Shown: one piece after another, positions 20,777-29,005 of the stretch | Position numbering within the stretch: position 1 is the first letter of the stretch | How the letters are laid out: each line of letters starts with the position of its first letter | Origin: an uncultured Prochlorococcus sp. | GTDB lineage: Bacteria > Cyanobacteriota > Cyanobacteriia > PCC-6307 > Cyanobiaceae | Assembly: GCA_902572825.1 (NCBI GenBank) | Contig: CACGHD010000007.1 | Coordinates: 1-56,071 of the forward strand | Length of the DNA: 56,071 nucleotides | Reading direction: 5' to 3' | Translations under genes and position numbers: made by a program | Notes under the pieces: generated by a model | Told to the model about the DNA's origin: nothing | Seen by the model: the letters and a program-made list of their open reading frames with translations, nothing else | The model's database searches: none

Positions 20777-21556
20777 TTGGAACTATCTAACAAAAAAGAA
20801 TTAAATCAATTGGATATTCTTCAGGATCAAGTTATCAGTTATCCCTCTGAAAATAGTGTTGCTAATCAGAATAAAAAAATTGAAAAAATTTTAATTCTTG
20901 ATACTGAAACAACAGGTTTAGATGAAAATAAAGATGAAGTTATAGAGATAGGTTGTATTTTGTTTGATGTATCTTTTAAATGTGTACTTTCGCAGATCTC
21001 ATTTTTATTCCCAGTTAACAATAATGAAGCCGAACATGTAAATGGTATATCAGCAGAAGTAACTAATATCTCTCAACCATGGGAAGATGGATTGAATTTC
21101 TTTCTAAAACTTGTTGATTCTTCGGATTTCATCATTGCTCATAATGTGGAGTTTGATAAGAAATGGTTTGGCAAAGGAAGATTGCCTAAGCTTAATAAGA
21201 AATGGATATGTAGTTTAGAGGATATTAATTGGTCTTTTCAAAAATCACTAAAAACAAGACCTTCTGTAACTGATCTAGCTTTATCTTTTTCAATACCAGT
21301 TTGGAATTTACATAGAGCTTTATCTGATTGCTTTTATATATCTGAGGTCTTCAAAAAATGCGACAACTTAGAGGAACTTTTACTTAAAGCTACTGAACCG
21401 AGGTTTTTATACAAGGCTTTGGTTAGTTATGAAGATAGGTCTTTAGCTAAAAATGCTGGGTTCAGATGGAATAGTCCTGTGCAAGGAGCTTGGTCAAGAA
21501 AATTAACTACTGATGAGGCAAAAAATCTTGATTTTAAAGTTGAGATTTTGAATTAA
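20777..21556 (+). CDS. DEDDh 3'-5' exonuclease (DNA polymerase III epsilon-like) with C-terminal extension
   Basis: The exonuclease domain at about 35-200 has ILDTETTGLDENKDEVIEIG (ExoI, with D and E), VEFDKKWF (ExoII) and LHRALSDCFYISEVF (ExoIII, with H and D). After about 210 comes a domain ending in YEDRSLAKNAGFRWN...GAWSRKL, an arrangement seen in cyanobacterial homologues. It is not the replicative subunit for certain; repair or processing is equally likely. The start is TTG and is not backed by a strong Shine-Dalgarno, so the first 20 residues are uncertain. Confidence 0.87.
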   Translation: MELSNKKELNQLDILQDQVISYPSENSVANQNKKIEKILILDTETTGLDENKDEVIEIGCILFDVSFKCVLSQISFLFPVNNNEAEHVNGISAEVTNISQPWEDGLNFFLKLVDSSDFIIAHNVEFDKKWFGKGRLPKLNKKWICSLEDINWSFQKSLKTRPSVTDLALSFSIPVWNLHRALSDCFYISEVFKKCDNLEELLLKATEPRFLYKALVSYEDRSLAKNAGFRWNSPVQGAWSRKLTTDEAKNLDFKVEILN

Positions 21557-21586
21557 TATTTAATGAATTTTTGACTAAGAAAATAT

Positions 21587-22009
21587 TTAGTGCATCTCAC
21601 AAGGCATCCATTTTTTACCCATTTTATGTGCTCCAATACATCCGTATTTTGAAGCAGCCTTTTCAGCCTCTTGTTTAGTGTTAAATAGATCTGACATCAT
21701 ATTTTCCTTATTTGAATTTGAAATTTGTTTGGAATGATTATGATGATTTTTATGAGAATTGGGTGAATACTCCCATATCCCCATAGTAGTAACACCGGCA
21801 GAGATAATCCCCATCCCAACTACTGATAAATTGACTATTCCCATTGCTACTGCACCAAAAGAAAATACCCCCATTGGGACTACCCCTATACTTATTACTC
21901 CCATTGGCACTATTCCTATTGAAACTATACCAAGAGGAGCTATTCCAAAGGCAATTTTTTTTGGTTTTGTACCGCAATGTTGATTCTCTTTACTTTTGTT
22001 AATTCCCAA
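21587..22009 (-). CDS. DUF3721 domain protein with glycine-periodic hydrophobic repeats
   Basis: A 140-residue protein. Residues of about 19-78 are a run of near-pentad units ending in Gly (GIAPLGIVSIGIVPMG and similar), a membrane-compatible glycine-periodic array. A short His/Asn-rich linker follows. The final 40 residues (LFNTKQEAEKAASKYGCIGAHKMGKKWMPC) match the DUF3721 motif with two cysteines and a terminal His. Function is unknown; a membrane-associated metal or redox role is a guess from Cys/His content. It is flanked by the exonuclease gene (convergent) and hisS (divergent). Confidence 0.75.
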   Translation of the reverse strand: MGINKSKENQHCGTKPKKIAFGIAPLGIVSIGIVPMGVISIGVVPMGVFSFGAVAMGIVNLSVVGMGIISAGVTTMGIWEYSPNSHKNHHNHSKQISNSNKENMMSDLFNTKQEAEKAASKYGCIGAHKMGKKWMPCEMH

Positions 22010-22107
22010 TAGTTTTTCTAAATGTTAAATTAAAATTGTCTCACAAGATAACCAATCAAAGATTAATTTCTAGATGAATTAAAAATTTTGAATTATTTTT
22101 TAGAACT

Positions 22108-23388
22108 TTGAATAACTTAAAAAACCTAAGAGGAACAGTAGACCTATTTCCTGATCAATTAATAAAGTGGCAAAACGTTGAAAAAATTTTATTAGAACAG
22201 CTTTCTAGAGCATCCATCAAAGAAATAAGAACACCAATATTGGAAATGACCGAATTATTTATAAGAGGAATTGGTGAAGGAACAGATGTTGTCAGTAAGG
22301 AAATGTATACATTTCTTGATAGGGGGGAGAGATCTTGCACTCTAAGACCTGAAGGAACAGCCTCAGTCGCACGAGCGTTAATACAAAATGGAATATCGTC
22401 TAATCCTCTTCAAAAACTTTGGTACATGGGTCCTATGTTTCGATACGAAAGACCTCAAGCAGGCAGGCAAAGACAGTTTCATCAATTAGGTGTTGAGTTT
22501 ATAGGACATGATTCAGTTAGAAGTGATGTTGAAATTATTGCTTTAGCTTGGGATATCTTAGGTAAATTAGGAATAAAAGAACTCAATCTTGAAATAAATA
22601 CGTTAGGTGATACTGATGACAGATCAAATTTTCAAAAATCTTTTTTAAAATGGCTGGAAATAAATAAAGATTCTCTAGATTTAGATTCTCAGAATAGGAT
22701 TTCTAAAAACCCTTTGAGGATTTTGGACACAAAGAATATTCAAACTAAAAAAGTTCTTGAAAATGCACCAAGATTATTTAATTTTTTATCTGAAAAAAGT
22801 CAAAACCGATATTTAGACTTAAAAAGACAATTAGAGGTTTTAAAAATACCTTATGTAGAAAATTTTGATCTTGTACGAGGTTTAGATTACTACACTCATA
22901 CAGCTTTTGAAATTACTAGTGGAGCTCTGGGCTCCCAAGCTACAGTTTGCGGAGGAGGGAGATACGATAATTTAATAAAACAAATGGGAGGGCCAAACAC
23001 TCCTGCAATTGGTTTCGCTATTGGTTTAGAAAGATTAATTTTACTCGCAGGAAAAGAGCTTGAAATTCCAAGAAATACTGATATTTATATTATTAATCAA
23101 GGCTTAATTGCTGAATCATTAGCTATGGATTTATCTAGAAAATTAAGAAATTACGATTTGTTAGTTGAGTTAGATTTAAGCGGAGCCTCATTTTCTAAAC
23201 AATTTAAAAAGGCAAATAAACTAAAATCTAAAAGTATCATTGTAATTGGTGATGATGAAGCGTCCAAAAGAGAATTTTTAATAAGACTCTTTGATCAATC
23301 AGGTAATGGGAATAGAGAAGAGATTATATCTTTTGATAATGATATTGAATTAAAAAAGTGGATTAATAATAACTTGCTTGAGAAGTGA
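22108..23388 (+). CDS. hisS: Histidyl-tRNA synthetase
   Basis: A 426-residue class II aminoacyl-tRNA synthetase. Motif 2 region FRYERPQAGRQRQFHQLG, the histidine-specific LVRGLDYYTHTAFE and the motif 3 glycine-rich GFAIGLERL are present, followed by an anticodon-binding domain from about 325. The start is a TTG giving MNNLKNLRGT, the natural N-terminus for this family. Its TGA overlaps the ATG of the next small gene (TGATG, 23386-23390), so the small membrane protein is likely coupled to it. Confidence 0.96.
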   Translation: MNNLKNLRGTVDLFPDQLIKWQNVEKILLEQLSRASIKEIRTPILEMTELFIRGIGEGTDVVSKEMYTFLDRGERSCTLRPEGTASVARALIQNGISSNPLQKLWYMGPMFRYERPQAGRQRQFHQLGVEFIGHDSVRSDVEIIALAWDILGKLGIKELNLEINTLGDTDDRSNFQKSFLKWLEINKDSLDLDSQNRISKNPLRILDTKNIQTKKVLENAPRLFNFLSEKSQNRYLDLKRQLEVLKIPYVENFDLVRGLDYYTHTAFEITSGALGSQATVCGGGRYDNLIKQMGGPNTPAIGFAIGLERLILLAGKELEIPRNTDIYIINQGLIAESLAMDLSRKLRNYDLLVELDLSGASFSKQFKKANKLKSKSIIVIGDDEASKREFLIRLFDQSGNGNREEIISFDNDIELKKWINNNLLEK

Positions 23389-23678
23389 TGCTTTTGATTT
23401 TGGTAATAATTTTTCTTTTTATAATTATTTTTTTAAATTTAAGAAATTTTCTTAAATATAATAAAAAACATAAATTTTTGAAGACTAAAAAATTAACAAC
23501 TTTCAATAAGAAGAATCTTAATAATTGGATGAATTTAACTAAAAAAGAAAGATATAACTTATCAAAACAAGATTCTGTAAACTATAAGGATAAAAGAAAA
23601 CTTTTATTAAACGAAATTAGAAATGAATATAAAAAAATATCTGGAGAAAATTCTAAGGGGAACATTAAGAAAAAATAA
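23388..23678 (+). CDS. Small single-pass membrane protein, unknown
   Basis: About 96 residues: one strongly hydrophobic helix at 1-20 (LLILVIIFLFIIIFLNL), then a lysine/asparagine-rich soluble tail with a short coiled-coil-like segment. I do not recognise a family. I prefer the ATG at 23388 overlapping the hisS stop; a GTG one codon earlier is also possible. It is followed after 2 bases by another small gene, so hisS and two small genes form a tight group. Confidence 0.6.
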   Translation: MLLILVIIFLFIIIFLNLRNFLKYNKKHKFLKTKKLTTFNKKNLNNWMNLTKKERYNLSKQDSVNYKDKRKLLLNEIRNEYKKISGENSKGNIKKK

Positions 23679-23680
23679 TA

Positions 23681-23980
23681 ATGGAAAATTTCTGGACTTC
23701 TAATAAAACTATAAAAGGATTAAGACATTTTGTTTTGGTAAATGAGATGAAAGAAAAAGGAAATATTACTTTTTTAATGGTTTCTGTTCTTGATTCTGAA
23801 ATTAATTTAAAAACTAATTACGAAGAATTAATAAATAGTGGAAATTGGCATAAGGGTTGGATCAATCTTTCAAAGCATAAATCGATTACAGAAGAATACC
23901 TTAACTATAAATCAATCAATAAAGGAGAGGGTATCGATGAGATGTTTATCAATGAAGATTCTTTATTTAATATTTCTTAA
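23681..23980 (+). CDS. Conserved-type hypothetical protein
   Basis: This 99-residue soluble protein begins MENFWTSNKTIKGLRHFVLV and includes a possible strand-strand-helix unit (ITFLMVSVLDSEINLKTNYEELINSG) followed by a WHKGWINLSK segment. The pattern of a helix ending in a GW dipeptide recalls short marine-cyanobacterial families, but I cannot assign it. It starts 2 bases after the previous stop, consistent with one transcript from hisS. Confidence 0.55.
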   Translation: MENFWTSNKTIKGLRHFVLVNEMKEKGNITFLMVSVLDSEINLKTNYEELINSGNWHKGWINLSKHKSITEEYLNYKSINKGEGIDEMFINEDSLFNIS

Positions 23981-24116
23981 TTTTAAACAAATCTTTCAAA
24001 TCTCTTTTCTTTGTAAATACTAGGTTTTTTGTTACTTAATAATTATTTAAAAGTTTTACCCCTTTCAAAAAAATAAGATTAACGTTATCAAGGATTAATA
24101 ATATTTACTTTATTCA

Positions 24117-24350
24117 ATGTTAGGGGATATGTGGAGCTCATCTGAGTTGACCGCGGAACAACTAGGAATAACTGAAATTAAACTTTCTTTTTTACGTGAA
24201 AATGGAATCCTTAAGCCTGGGATTCATTGGAAAAGCTCTCCACTAGGTCAAAAAAAACCTTGGAAACCAAAAGCGCTATACAATATAAAAACGTGCAGAA
24301 AAATAATTAATAAATTTTATTCTGAAGAAAAATATAATATTGCAGCCTAA
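24117..24350 (+). CDS. Small HTH/excisionase-like DNA-binding protein (predicted)
   Basis: A 77-residue protein with a SSELTAEQLGITEIKLSFL segment that fits a helix-turn-helix of MerR/Xis type, followed by a short basic wing (GIHWKSSPLGQKKPWKPKALYN) and a C-terminal helix. The layout resembles the protein at 54286-54534. A second ATG at 24129, preceded closely by AGGGG, is an alternative start. It stands alone between the hisS group and the long spacer before pcb. Its DNA target is unknown. Confidence 0.6.
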   Translation: MLGDMWSSSELTAEQLGITEIKLSFLRENGILKPGIHWKSSPLGQKKPWKPKALYNIKTCRKIINKFYSEEKYNIAA

Positions 24351-24389
24351 AAAATTATTTTTTTTGATTTGGAAAAATATATATTTTTT

Positions 24390-24566
24390 TTATTCTATTA
24401 GATTCTCATCCTTACACTCAATTAGAGTGTTTTGCAAAGTTGGATATAAGTTAATCATATTTATATATTGTTTTGATTTCCTGTATGATTTCGCAGCCTT
24501 TTTGTAATGAACTTCCGATTTCATTTCTAGTGAAAATTTTCTAGAAGACTCTTGAAAAGTAGTCAT
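24390..24566 (-). CDS. Possible small basic protein (58 aa)
   Basis: A short reverse-strand frame encoding a Lys/Ser-rich soluble peptide beginning MTTFQESSRKFSLEMKSEVH and containing a YKKAAKSYRKSKQYINMINL amphipathic helix; it ends with Glu before TAA. Amino-acid use looks protein-like, but there is no convincing Shine-Dalgarno, and the frame is short enough to arise by chance in this composition. Confidence 0.35.
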   Translation of the reverse strand: MTTFQESSRKFSLEMKSEVHYKKAAKSYRKSKQYINMINLYPTLQNTLIECKDENLIE

Positions 24567-24793
24567 AATATTAAATGTCTTATCCCATATTTAATAATTG
24601 TTTGAGAATGAGGCAACAAATTAAATGGTGTAATGAAATAAAAAATCGTTTAATGTCAGCAAAATGAAATTTATTAAATTAATTTAAATCTAAAAATACT
24701 TGTTTTTAACATAGAACTTTTATCTATAAGAATAATTTTTCTTCATTAAATCTACATTTTTTGGTATTAGTTTGCCTTATGAAAATTTCTTGT

Positions 24794-24816
24794 TTAGTAA
24801 TAGTTAGGATTACTAA
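24794..24816. promoter_or_regulatory. Inverted repeat upstream of the pcb promoter
   Basis: TTAGTAAT and ATTACTAA form a perfect 8-base inverted repeat with a 7-base spacer, centred about 50 bases upstream of the -10-like TATAAA of pcb. The position suits a dimeric regulator. No T-run follows, so it is not a terminator. Confidence 0.4.
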
Positions 24817-24855
24817 CCTTTACAATTTTGTTATGAATTCAACTGTTTGATGAAA

Positions 24856-24861
24856 TATAAA
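24856..24861 (+). promoter_or_regulatory. Candidate -10 element of pcb
   Basis: TATAAA lies 35 bases before the pcb ATG. No good -35 is seen at 17-base spacing; the nearest TTGTTA is 21 bases upstream. The predicted leader is about 29 bases and AT-rich. Confidence 0.35.
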
Positions 24862-24896
24862 GTATTCTCAAAACGTTTAAGCTAATCAATTCCTAA

Positions 24897-25955
24897 ATGC
24901 AAACCTATGGAAATCCAGATACTACCTATGGATGGTGGGCTGGTAATTCAGGTGTAGCAAATCGCTCAGGAAAATTCATTGCTGCTCATGTAGCTCATGC
25001 AGGATTAATTGTTTTCTGGGCGGGTGCATTCACCCTTTTTGAACTTTCACGATTTGACCCAAGCGTCCCAATGGGGCATCAACCTCTAATCGTTCTTCCT
25101 CATTTAGCAACTCTTGGAATAGGGTTTGATGCTAATGGTGTTGCGATGGGAGACACTAAACCTGTTCTAGCGATAGCAATAGTTCACTTAGTTTCTTCTA
25201 TGGTTTTAGCAGCCGGGGGACTTTTACATTCTTTACTTCTTCCTGGAAATCTAGAAGATTCCGATGTAGCGAGAGCTAGAAAATTCAATATTGAATGGGA
25301 TAATCCAGACAAATTGACATTTATTCTTGGTCACCATCTAATTATTCTTGGTTTCGCAGTTATAGCTTTTGTTGAATGGGCAAGGGTTCATGGAATTTAT
25401 GATCCAGCTATTGGTTCTGTAAGACAGGTTGAGTATGAATTAAATTTGGCTAAGATTTGGAATCACCAAACAGACTTTTTAACTATTGATAGTCTTGAAG
25501 AAGTAATGGGAGGCCATGCTTTCCTTGCATTTGTTGAGATTACAGGTGGTGCTTGGCATATCGCTACTAAACAAGTTGGTGAATTTACCAAATTCAAAGG
25601 CAAAGGTCTTCTCTCTGCAGAAGCTGTTCTATCATGGTCATTGGCTGGTATTGGTTGGATGGCTATAATTGCAGCCTTCTGGAGTGCAGCTAATACAACA
25701 GTTTATCCAACTGAATTCTTTGGTGAACCACTTGAATTGAAATTTAGTATTTCTCCTTATTGGGTTGATACTGTTGATCTTCCTGATGGTGAATACACCT
25801 CAAGAGCGTGGTTAGCTAATGTTCATTACTATTTTGGATTCTTCTTTATTCAAGGTCATCTATGGCACGCTTTAAGAGCGCTAGGCTTTGATTTCAAGAG
25901 AGTTACAAATGCTATCAGTAATATTGATAGTGCAACAGTTACTCTTAAAGACTAA
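24897..25955 (+). CDS. pcbA: Chlorophyll a/b light-harvesting antenna protein (Pcb)
   Basis: This 352-residue thylakoid antenna protein of the CP43/IsiA superfamily binds divinyl chlorophylls a and b and feeds photosystem II. It has the diagnostic N-terminus [24 protein letters not shown], six membrane helices with paired His ligands ([79 protein letters not shown]), and no large lumenal loop between helices 5 and 6, which separates Pcb from CP43. A single copy of this length is typical of high-light Prochlorococcus. A strong hairpin terminator follows 25 bases after the stop, and a long spacer precedes it, so it is a stand-alone transcription unit. Confidence 0.97.
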   Translation: MQTYGNPDTTYGWWAGNSGVANRSGKFIAAHVAHAGLIVFWAGAFTLFELSRFDPSVPMGHQPLIVLPHLATLGIGFDANGVAMGDTKPVLAIAIVHLVSSMVLAAGGLLHSLLLPGNLEDSDVARARKFNIEWDNPDKLTFILGHHLIILGFAVIAFVEWARVHGIYDPAIGSVRQVEYELNLAKIWNHQTDFLTIDSLEEVMGGHAFLAFVEITGGAWHIATKQVGEFTKFKGKGLLSAEAVLSWSLAGIGWMAIIAAFWSAANTTVYPTEFFGEPLELKFSISPYWVDTVDLPDGEYTSRAWLANVHYYFGFFFIQGHLWHALRALGFDFKRVTNAISNIDSATVTLKD

Positions 25956-25980
25956 TCATCAAATTCCACTACTTATATCA

Positions 25981-26008
25981 AAAGGCTCCTATTACAGGAG
26001 CCTTTTTT
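25981..26008 (+). terminator. Rho-independent terminator of pcb
   Basis: A perfect 10-base stem (AAAGGCTCCT pairing with AGGAGCCTTT) with a 5-base loop ATTAC runs straight into a T-tract. It lies 25 bases after the pcb stop and is the clearest intrinsic terminator in the window. Confidence 0.93.
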
Positions 26009-26048
26009 ATTTGAAAAATTTTCTTTGTTAATTTAGATTTAGAATTAT

Positions 26049-27437
26049 ATGTTTCTGAAATCATTGAATATTTTTTCTCTGCAGAATAAAGATATTTTTT
26101 CAAATTCTCTATTGATAAGTTTTTGGGGATTATTAATTATATTTTTTTTGTTGATTTTTGGGAGGAAATTAAAACTAGCTGTTCAACTTGAGAGATTTGG
26201 ATTGCCAATAGCAGTCATATCAGGGATTTTAGGTATATCTATAGGTCCATTTGGAGCAATACATTTTTTGCCAGAAGAAACAATCAATGTTTGGAGTAAT
26301 TTTCCTACTCCTCTTTTATCTTTAGTCTTCGCAACTTTAATGATGGGAAGACCTATTCCAAATATAAATGGTTTAGTTAAACCAATTTTTAATCAATTTC
26401 TATTAGCTCTTTCTCTAGGTTTCGGGCAATTTTTTGTTGGCGGTCTAGTTGTTAAATATTTTCTGCCTCCATCTATGGAAGCAAACCCTCTAATGGGATG
26501 TCTTATAGAGGTTGGTTTTGAGGGTGGTCATGGAGCTGCATCAATAATCGGTGAAAGTTTTAACAAACTGGGTTTCCCAAATGGTTTAGACCTCGGTTTG
26601 GCTATGGCAACAATGGGTCTATTATCCTCTTCAATATTGGGTAGCATATTTATCTTTCTTGGTAGAACTTTAGGTCTTTCAGATACTGAGGAAATTCTTG
26701 AGCAGAAAGATAATTTTAAGGAAAAAAATAAGACAGGAATTTTTGCAGATTTAAGAATTTTTATCATAAATCTTGGATTCTCAGGTATGGCAATTTCTTT
26801 TGGTGTTTTGCTACTTAAATTTTTAAGGTATATTTCAAGTTCTTTTGGTGATTTTTCGAAGGAAATTATTTTTTCATTACCAGTATTCCCCTTTATCCTT
26901 ATAGGTTCACTCCTCATAAGATATATTTTAGAGAAAACTAAAAATACAGAATTTATTTCAAATATTCTGCAAAGGGAGATTGGTATTTTATCCACAGATT
27001 TATTGATTTTTACAGCTATGGCAAGTTTAGATATTGCAGTTGTTTTTGATAATTGGATAATTATTTTAGTCTTTACTATTTTCGGTTTATTTTGGAATTT
27101 GATTTGTATTGCTTATTTTGCATATTTTATTTTTGATGATTATTGGTTTGAAAAAAGTTTGATAGAGTTCGGTAATTCTACAGGTGTAGTAGCTTCTGGG
27201 TTACTTCTTTTAAGGCTTGCAGATCCTAAAAATATTTCTAAGACTTTACCAATTTTTACGTCAAAACAGCTATTTGCGCAGTTAATTCTTTCTGGGGGAC
27301 TATTCACAGTTCTTGCACCATTAATGATTTCTAAAATTGGGTTAGATTATTGGACAGAAATTTGTGCCCTAATTACATTTGCAATTCTTTTTTTTGCATT
27401 AATTATTAACAAATTAGAGATGAAAAAGTTTCAATAA
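26049..27437 (+). CDS. gltS: Sodium/glutamate symporter family protein (GltS)
   Basis: A 462-residue integral membrane protein with about 11-12 hydrophobic segments. The first half has RFGLPIAVISGILGISIGPFG and GCLIEVGFEGGHGAASIIGE, the latter matching the GltS re-entrant motif G-F-x-G-G-H-G; a second-half counterpart FGNSTGVVASGLLLLRLADP completes the internal repeat pattern of this family. It probably co-transports an amino acid or related anion with sodium; glutamate as substrate is inferred. It follows the pcb terminator and is its own unit, or is co-transcribed with the small gene 37 bases downstream. Confidence 0.85.
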   Translation: MFLKSLNIFSLQNKDIFSNSLLISFWGLLIIFFLLIFGRKLKLAVQLERFGLPIAVISGILGISIGPFGAIHFLPEETINVWSNFPTPLLSLVFATLMMGRPIPNINGLVKPIFNQFLLALSLGFGQFFVGGLVVKYFLPPSMEANPLMGCLIEVGFEGGHGAASIIGESFNKLGFPNGLDLGLAMATMGLLSSSILGSIFIFLGRTLGLSDTEEILEQKDNFKEKNKTGIFADLRIFIINLGFSGMAISFGVLLLKFLRYISSSFGDFSKEIIFSLPVFPFILIGSLLIRYILEKTKNTEFISNILQREIGILSTDLLIFTAMASLDIAVVFDNWIIILVFTIFGLFWNLICIAYFAYFIFDDYWFEKSLIEFGNSTGVVASGLLLLRLADPKNISKTLPIFTSKQLFAQLILSGGLFTVLAPLMISKIGLDYWTEICALITFAILFFALIINKLEMKKFQ

Positions 27438-27474
27438 GCACCCTAGAATAGTAAAAAGCCTAAATTTTATTTAA

Positions 27475-27732
27475 ATGTCATTTACTCCCTACGATATTCC
27501 ACCTCAAGAAAATAAAGGGAAGTGGTTTAGAAGTCATTTACTAGGGAGGGAAATCGAACTTGGTGAATTGTATAGTCTTGGATCAAATGATTTAGATTTG
27601 CTTATGGCGGAGACTGCAGAAATCAGAAGCGATCTTGATTTTAAGGAAAAAAATATAGGAAAATTTAGGACTGCAGGATATTTTTTGGAGTTGGCAAGAA
27701 TAATTGAGAAAAGGAAGTTGTTGGAAAGTTAA
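27475..27732 (+). CDS. Small conserved-type cyanobacterial protein, unknown
   Basis: This 85-residue soluble protein opens with MSFTPYDIPPQENKGKWFRSHLLGREIELGELY, then a helical region rich in acidic residues (MAETAEIRSDLDFKEKN) and a C-terminal helix. I do not recognise a named domain. Codon use and composition match its neighbours, so it is probably a real vertically inherited gene. Its stop overlaps the convergent GST-like gene by 4 bases. Confidence 0.65.
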   Translation: MSFTPYDIPPQENKGKWFRSHLLGREIELGELYSLGSNDLDLLMAETAEIRSDLDFKEKNIGKFRTAGYFLELARIIEKRKLLES

Positions 27733-28388
27733 TTAGATGGGAAATAATTCTTTCTAGAATATGGTTCCCATAATTCGTATTTATACATTATGGATTTAAA
27801 TTCTCTATTTTTCTCAAATGAATCTAACCAGTTTTTTATTGAGGGCTCAAAATAATTTGTTTTTTTTTGACTTTCACAAGCGATTCTAAATTGTCTTACA
27901 AAAGGCCAAATAGACCAATCAGCAATTGTGGGGCTATCTCCAAAAAAGTATTTGTTTTCTGCAAGAAGTTTGTTCCATCTCTTTATAAATTTAATCGCAT
28001 TTGTGAAATGAAATTCTTCATCACTATTCTTATATCTTGTGGCATATTTAAATCGATCTAAATGATATTTGAATTCGTTATCGTTTTCATAAATTATTTC
28101 AAAAATATCTTCCCTTTTGTTCTCAGGAAAATAAATTAATTTGATGTTTTTCTTTTTAGACTCTGAGAGAGCCCACAGGATAATTTCAAGACTTTCTTCA
28201 ATAACCTCACTATTTTTTTTTATAAGTATCGGAACCGTTTTCGTTTTTGAATTATTTAAAAAATCTAGAGGTTTATTTTTTAAATCAATTTCTCTTATCT
28301 CTACTTTTATTTCACAAATTAATAGGGCCCATCTTGCACGAATTGCATATGGACATCTTCGAAATGAATATAAAATATCGTTTGTCAT
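27729..28388 (-). CDS. Glutathione S-transferase-like protein
   Basis: A 219-residue protein with a thioredoxin-like N-terminal domain beginning LYSFRRCPYAIRARWALLICEI, where Cys-Pro-Tyr is the likely glutathione-site motif of Cys-type GSTs. The cis-proline segment KTVPILIKKN and the E-S segment VIEESLEIILWAL are both present. The all-helical C-terminal domain carries FFGDSPTIADWSIWPFVRQF, matching the GST N-capping motif. Substrate is unknown; redox protection is likely. Confidence 0.85.
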   Translation of the reverse strand: MTNDILYSFRRCPYAIRARWALLICEIKVEIREIDLKNKPLDFLNNSKTKTVPILIKKNSEVIEESLEIILWALSESKKKNIKLIYFPENKREDIFEIIYENDNEFKYHLDRFKYATRYKNSDEEFHFTNAIKFIKRWNKLLAENKYFFGDSPTIADWSIWPFVRQFRIACESQKKTNYFEPSIKNWLDSFEKNREFKSIMYKYELWEPYSRKNYFPSN

Positions 28389-28462
28389 ATTGTAAAAACT
28401 TTTAATTTCCTTAATTCTTTTAGTATTATTTAATTAGGAATAGTATTAATTTTACAACGCAA

Positions 28463-29005
28463 ATGTCGGGATATGTTTACCTTATTAGAGTAGGAGACCT
28501 TTATAGGATTGGGAAAACGGATAATCTCGAAAAGAAAATTAAGAAATTAAAGCCAGATGAATTATTAACATCAATTATGACAAAGGAGCCAGAAACTCTT
28601 GAAGCAAGATTACTAAGGAAATATAAGTCGCAAAGAATTCCTGAAACTGGTTATTTAAAGCTGTCTAAAAGGCAAATGAGAGAATGTAAAAAGCAATTTG
28701 AATTAAAGGGAAGCTTACCTCACACTTTAGATGCTGAAGTTTCCATTACCCTATTTGCATCTTTTTTGTTGTTTTCATTAAGTTCCTTTATTTTTAATTA
28801 TTTAAATTTTGGATTGATAAAATCTATATCTTATTCTTTCGGAATGGCATCTCTACCAATGGTTATATTATTTATTACGGGTAGTTTTGGCGGATATTTT
28901 TCTGAAGATTTATCTCTTTTTTCACTATTAACTAATCGAATAAAAGGTTTATTTATTGCAATTTCAATGCTTTCAATGGCTTACTTAATTTTCAATTTAG
29001 GTTAA
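28463..29005 (+). CDS. GIY-YIG domain protein fused to membrane helices
   Basis: This 180-residue protein has an N-terminal GIY-YIG-like domain (T5orf172/MUG113 type): GYVYLI at 3-8, YRIGKT at 14-19, a metal-site Glu candidate near 47 in ETLEARLLRKY, and a YLKLSKRQM segment. From about 93 there are three to four membrane helices (SITLFASFLLFSLSSFIF, SYSFGMASLPMVILFI, GLFIAISMLSMAYLIF). A membrane-anchored nuclease-like domain is unusual. The true activity is unknown. Its 3' end overlaps the convergent SDR gene by 4 bases. Confidence 0.75.
   Translation: MSGYVYLIRVGDLYRIGKTDNLEKKIKKLKPDELLTSIMTKEPETLEARLLRKYKSQRIPETGYLKLSKRQMRECKKQFELKGSLPHTLDAEVSITLFASFLLFSLSSFIFNYLNFGLIKSISYSFGMASLPMVILFITGSFGGYFSEDLSLFSLLTNRIKGLFIAISMLSMAYLIFNLG

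Larger units (their letters stand above)
24351..24896. other. Long spacer upstream of pcb
   Basis: About 545 bases without a long reading frame. It holds a possible 58-codon reverse-strand gene (24390-24566), an 8-base perfect inverted repeat (24794-24801 with 24809-24816) and a -10-like TATAAA at 24856-24861 that could serve pcb. The rest is low-complexity AT-rich sequence in which I see nothing clear. Confidence 0.5.

Noticed and set aside
21759..21983. A plus-strand frame opposite the DUF3721 gene rich in repeated PIGT units
   Set aside because: It is the mirror of the glycine-repeat codons on the other strand. The DUF3721 tail shows the reverse strand is the real gene.
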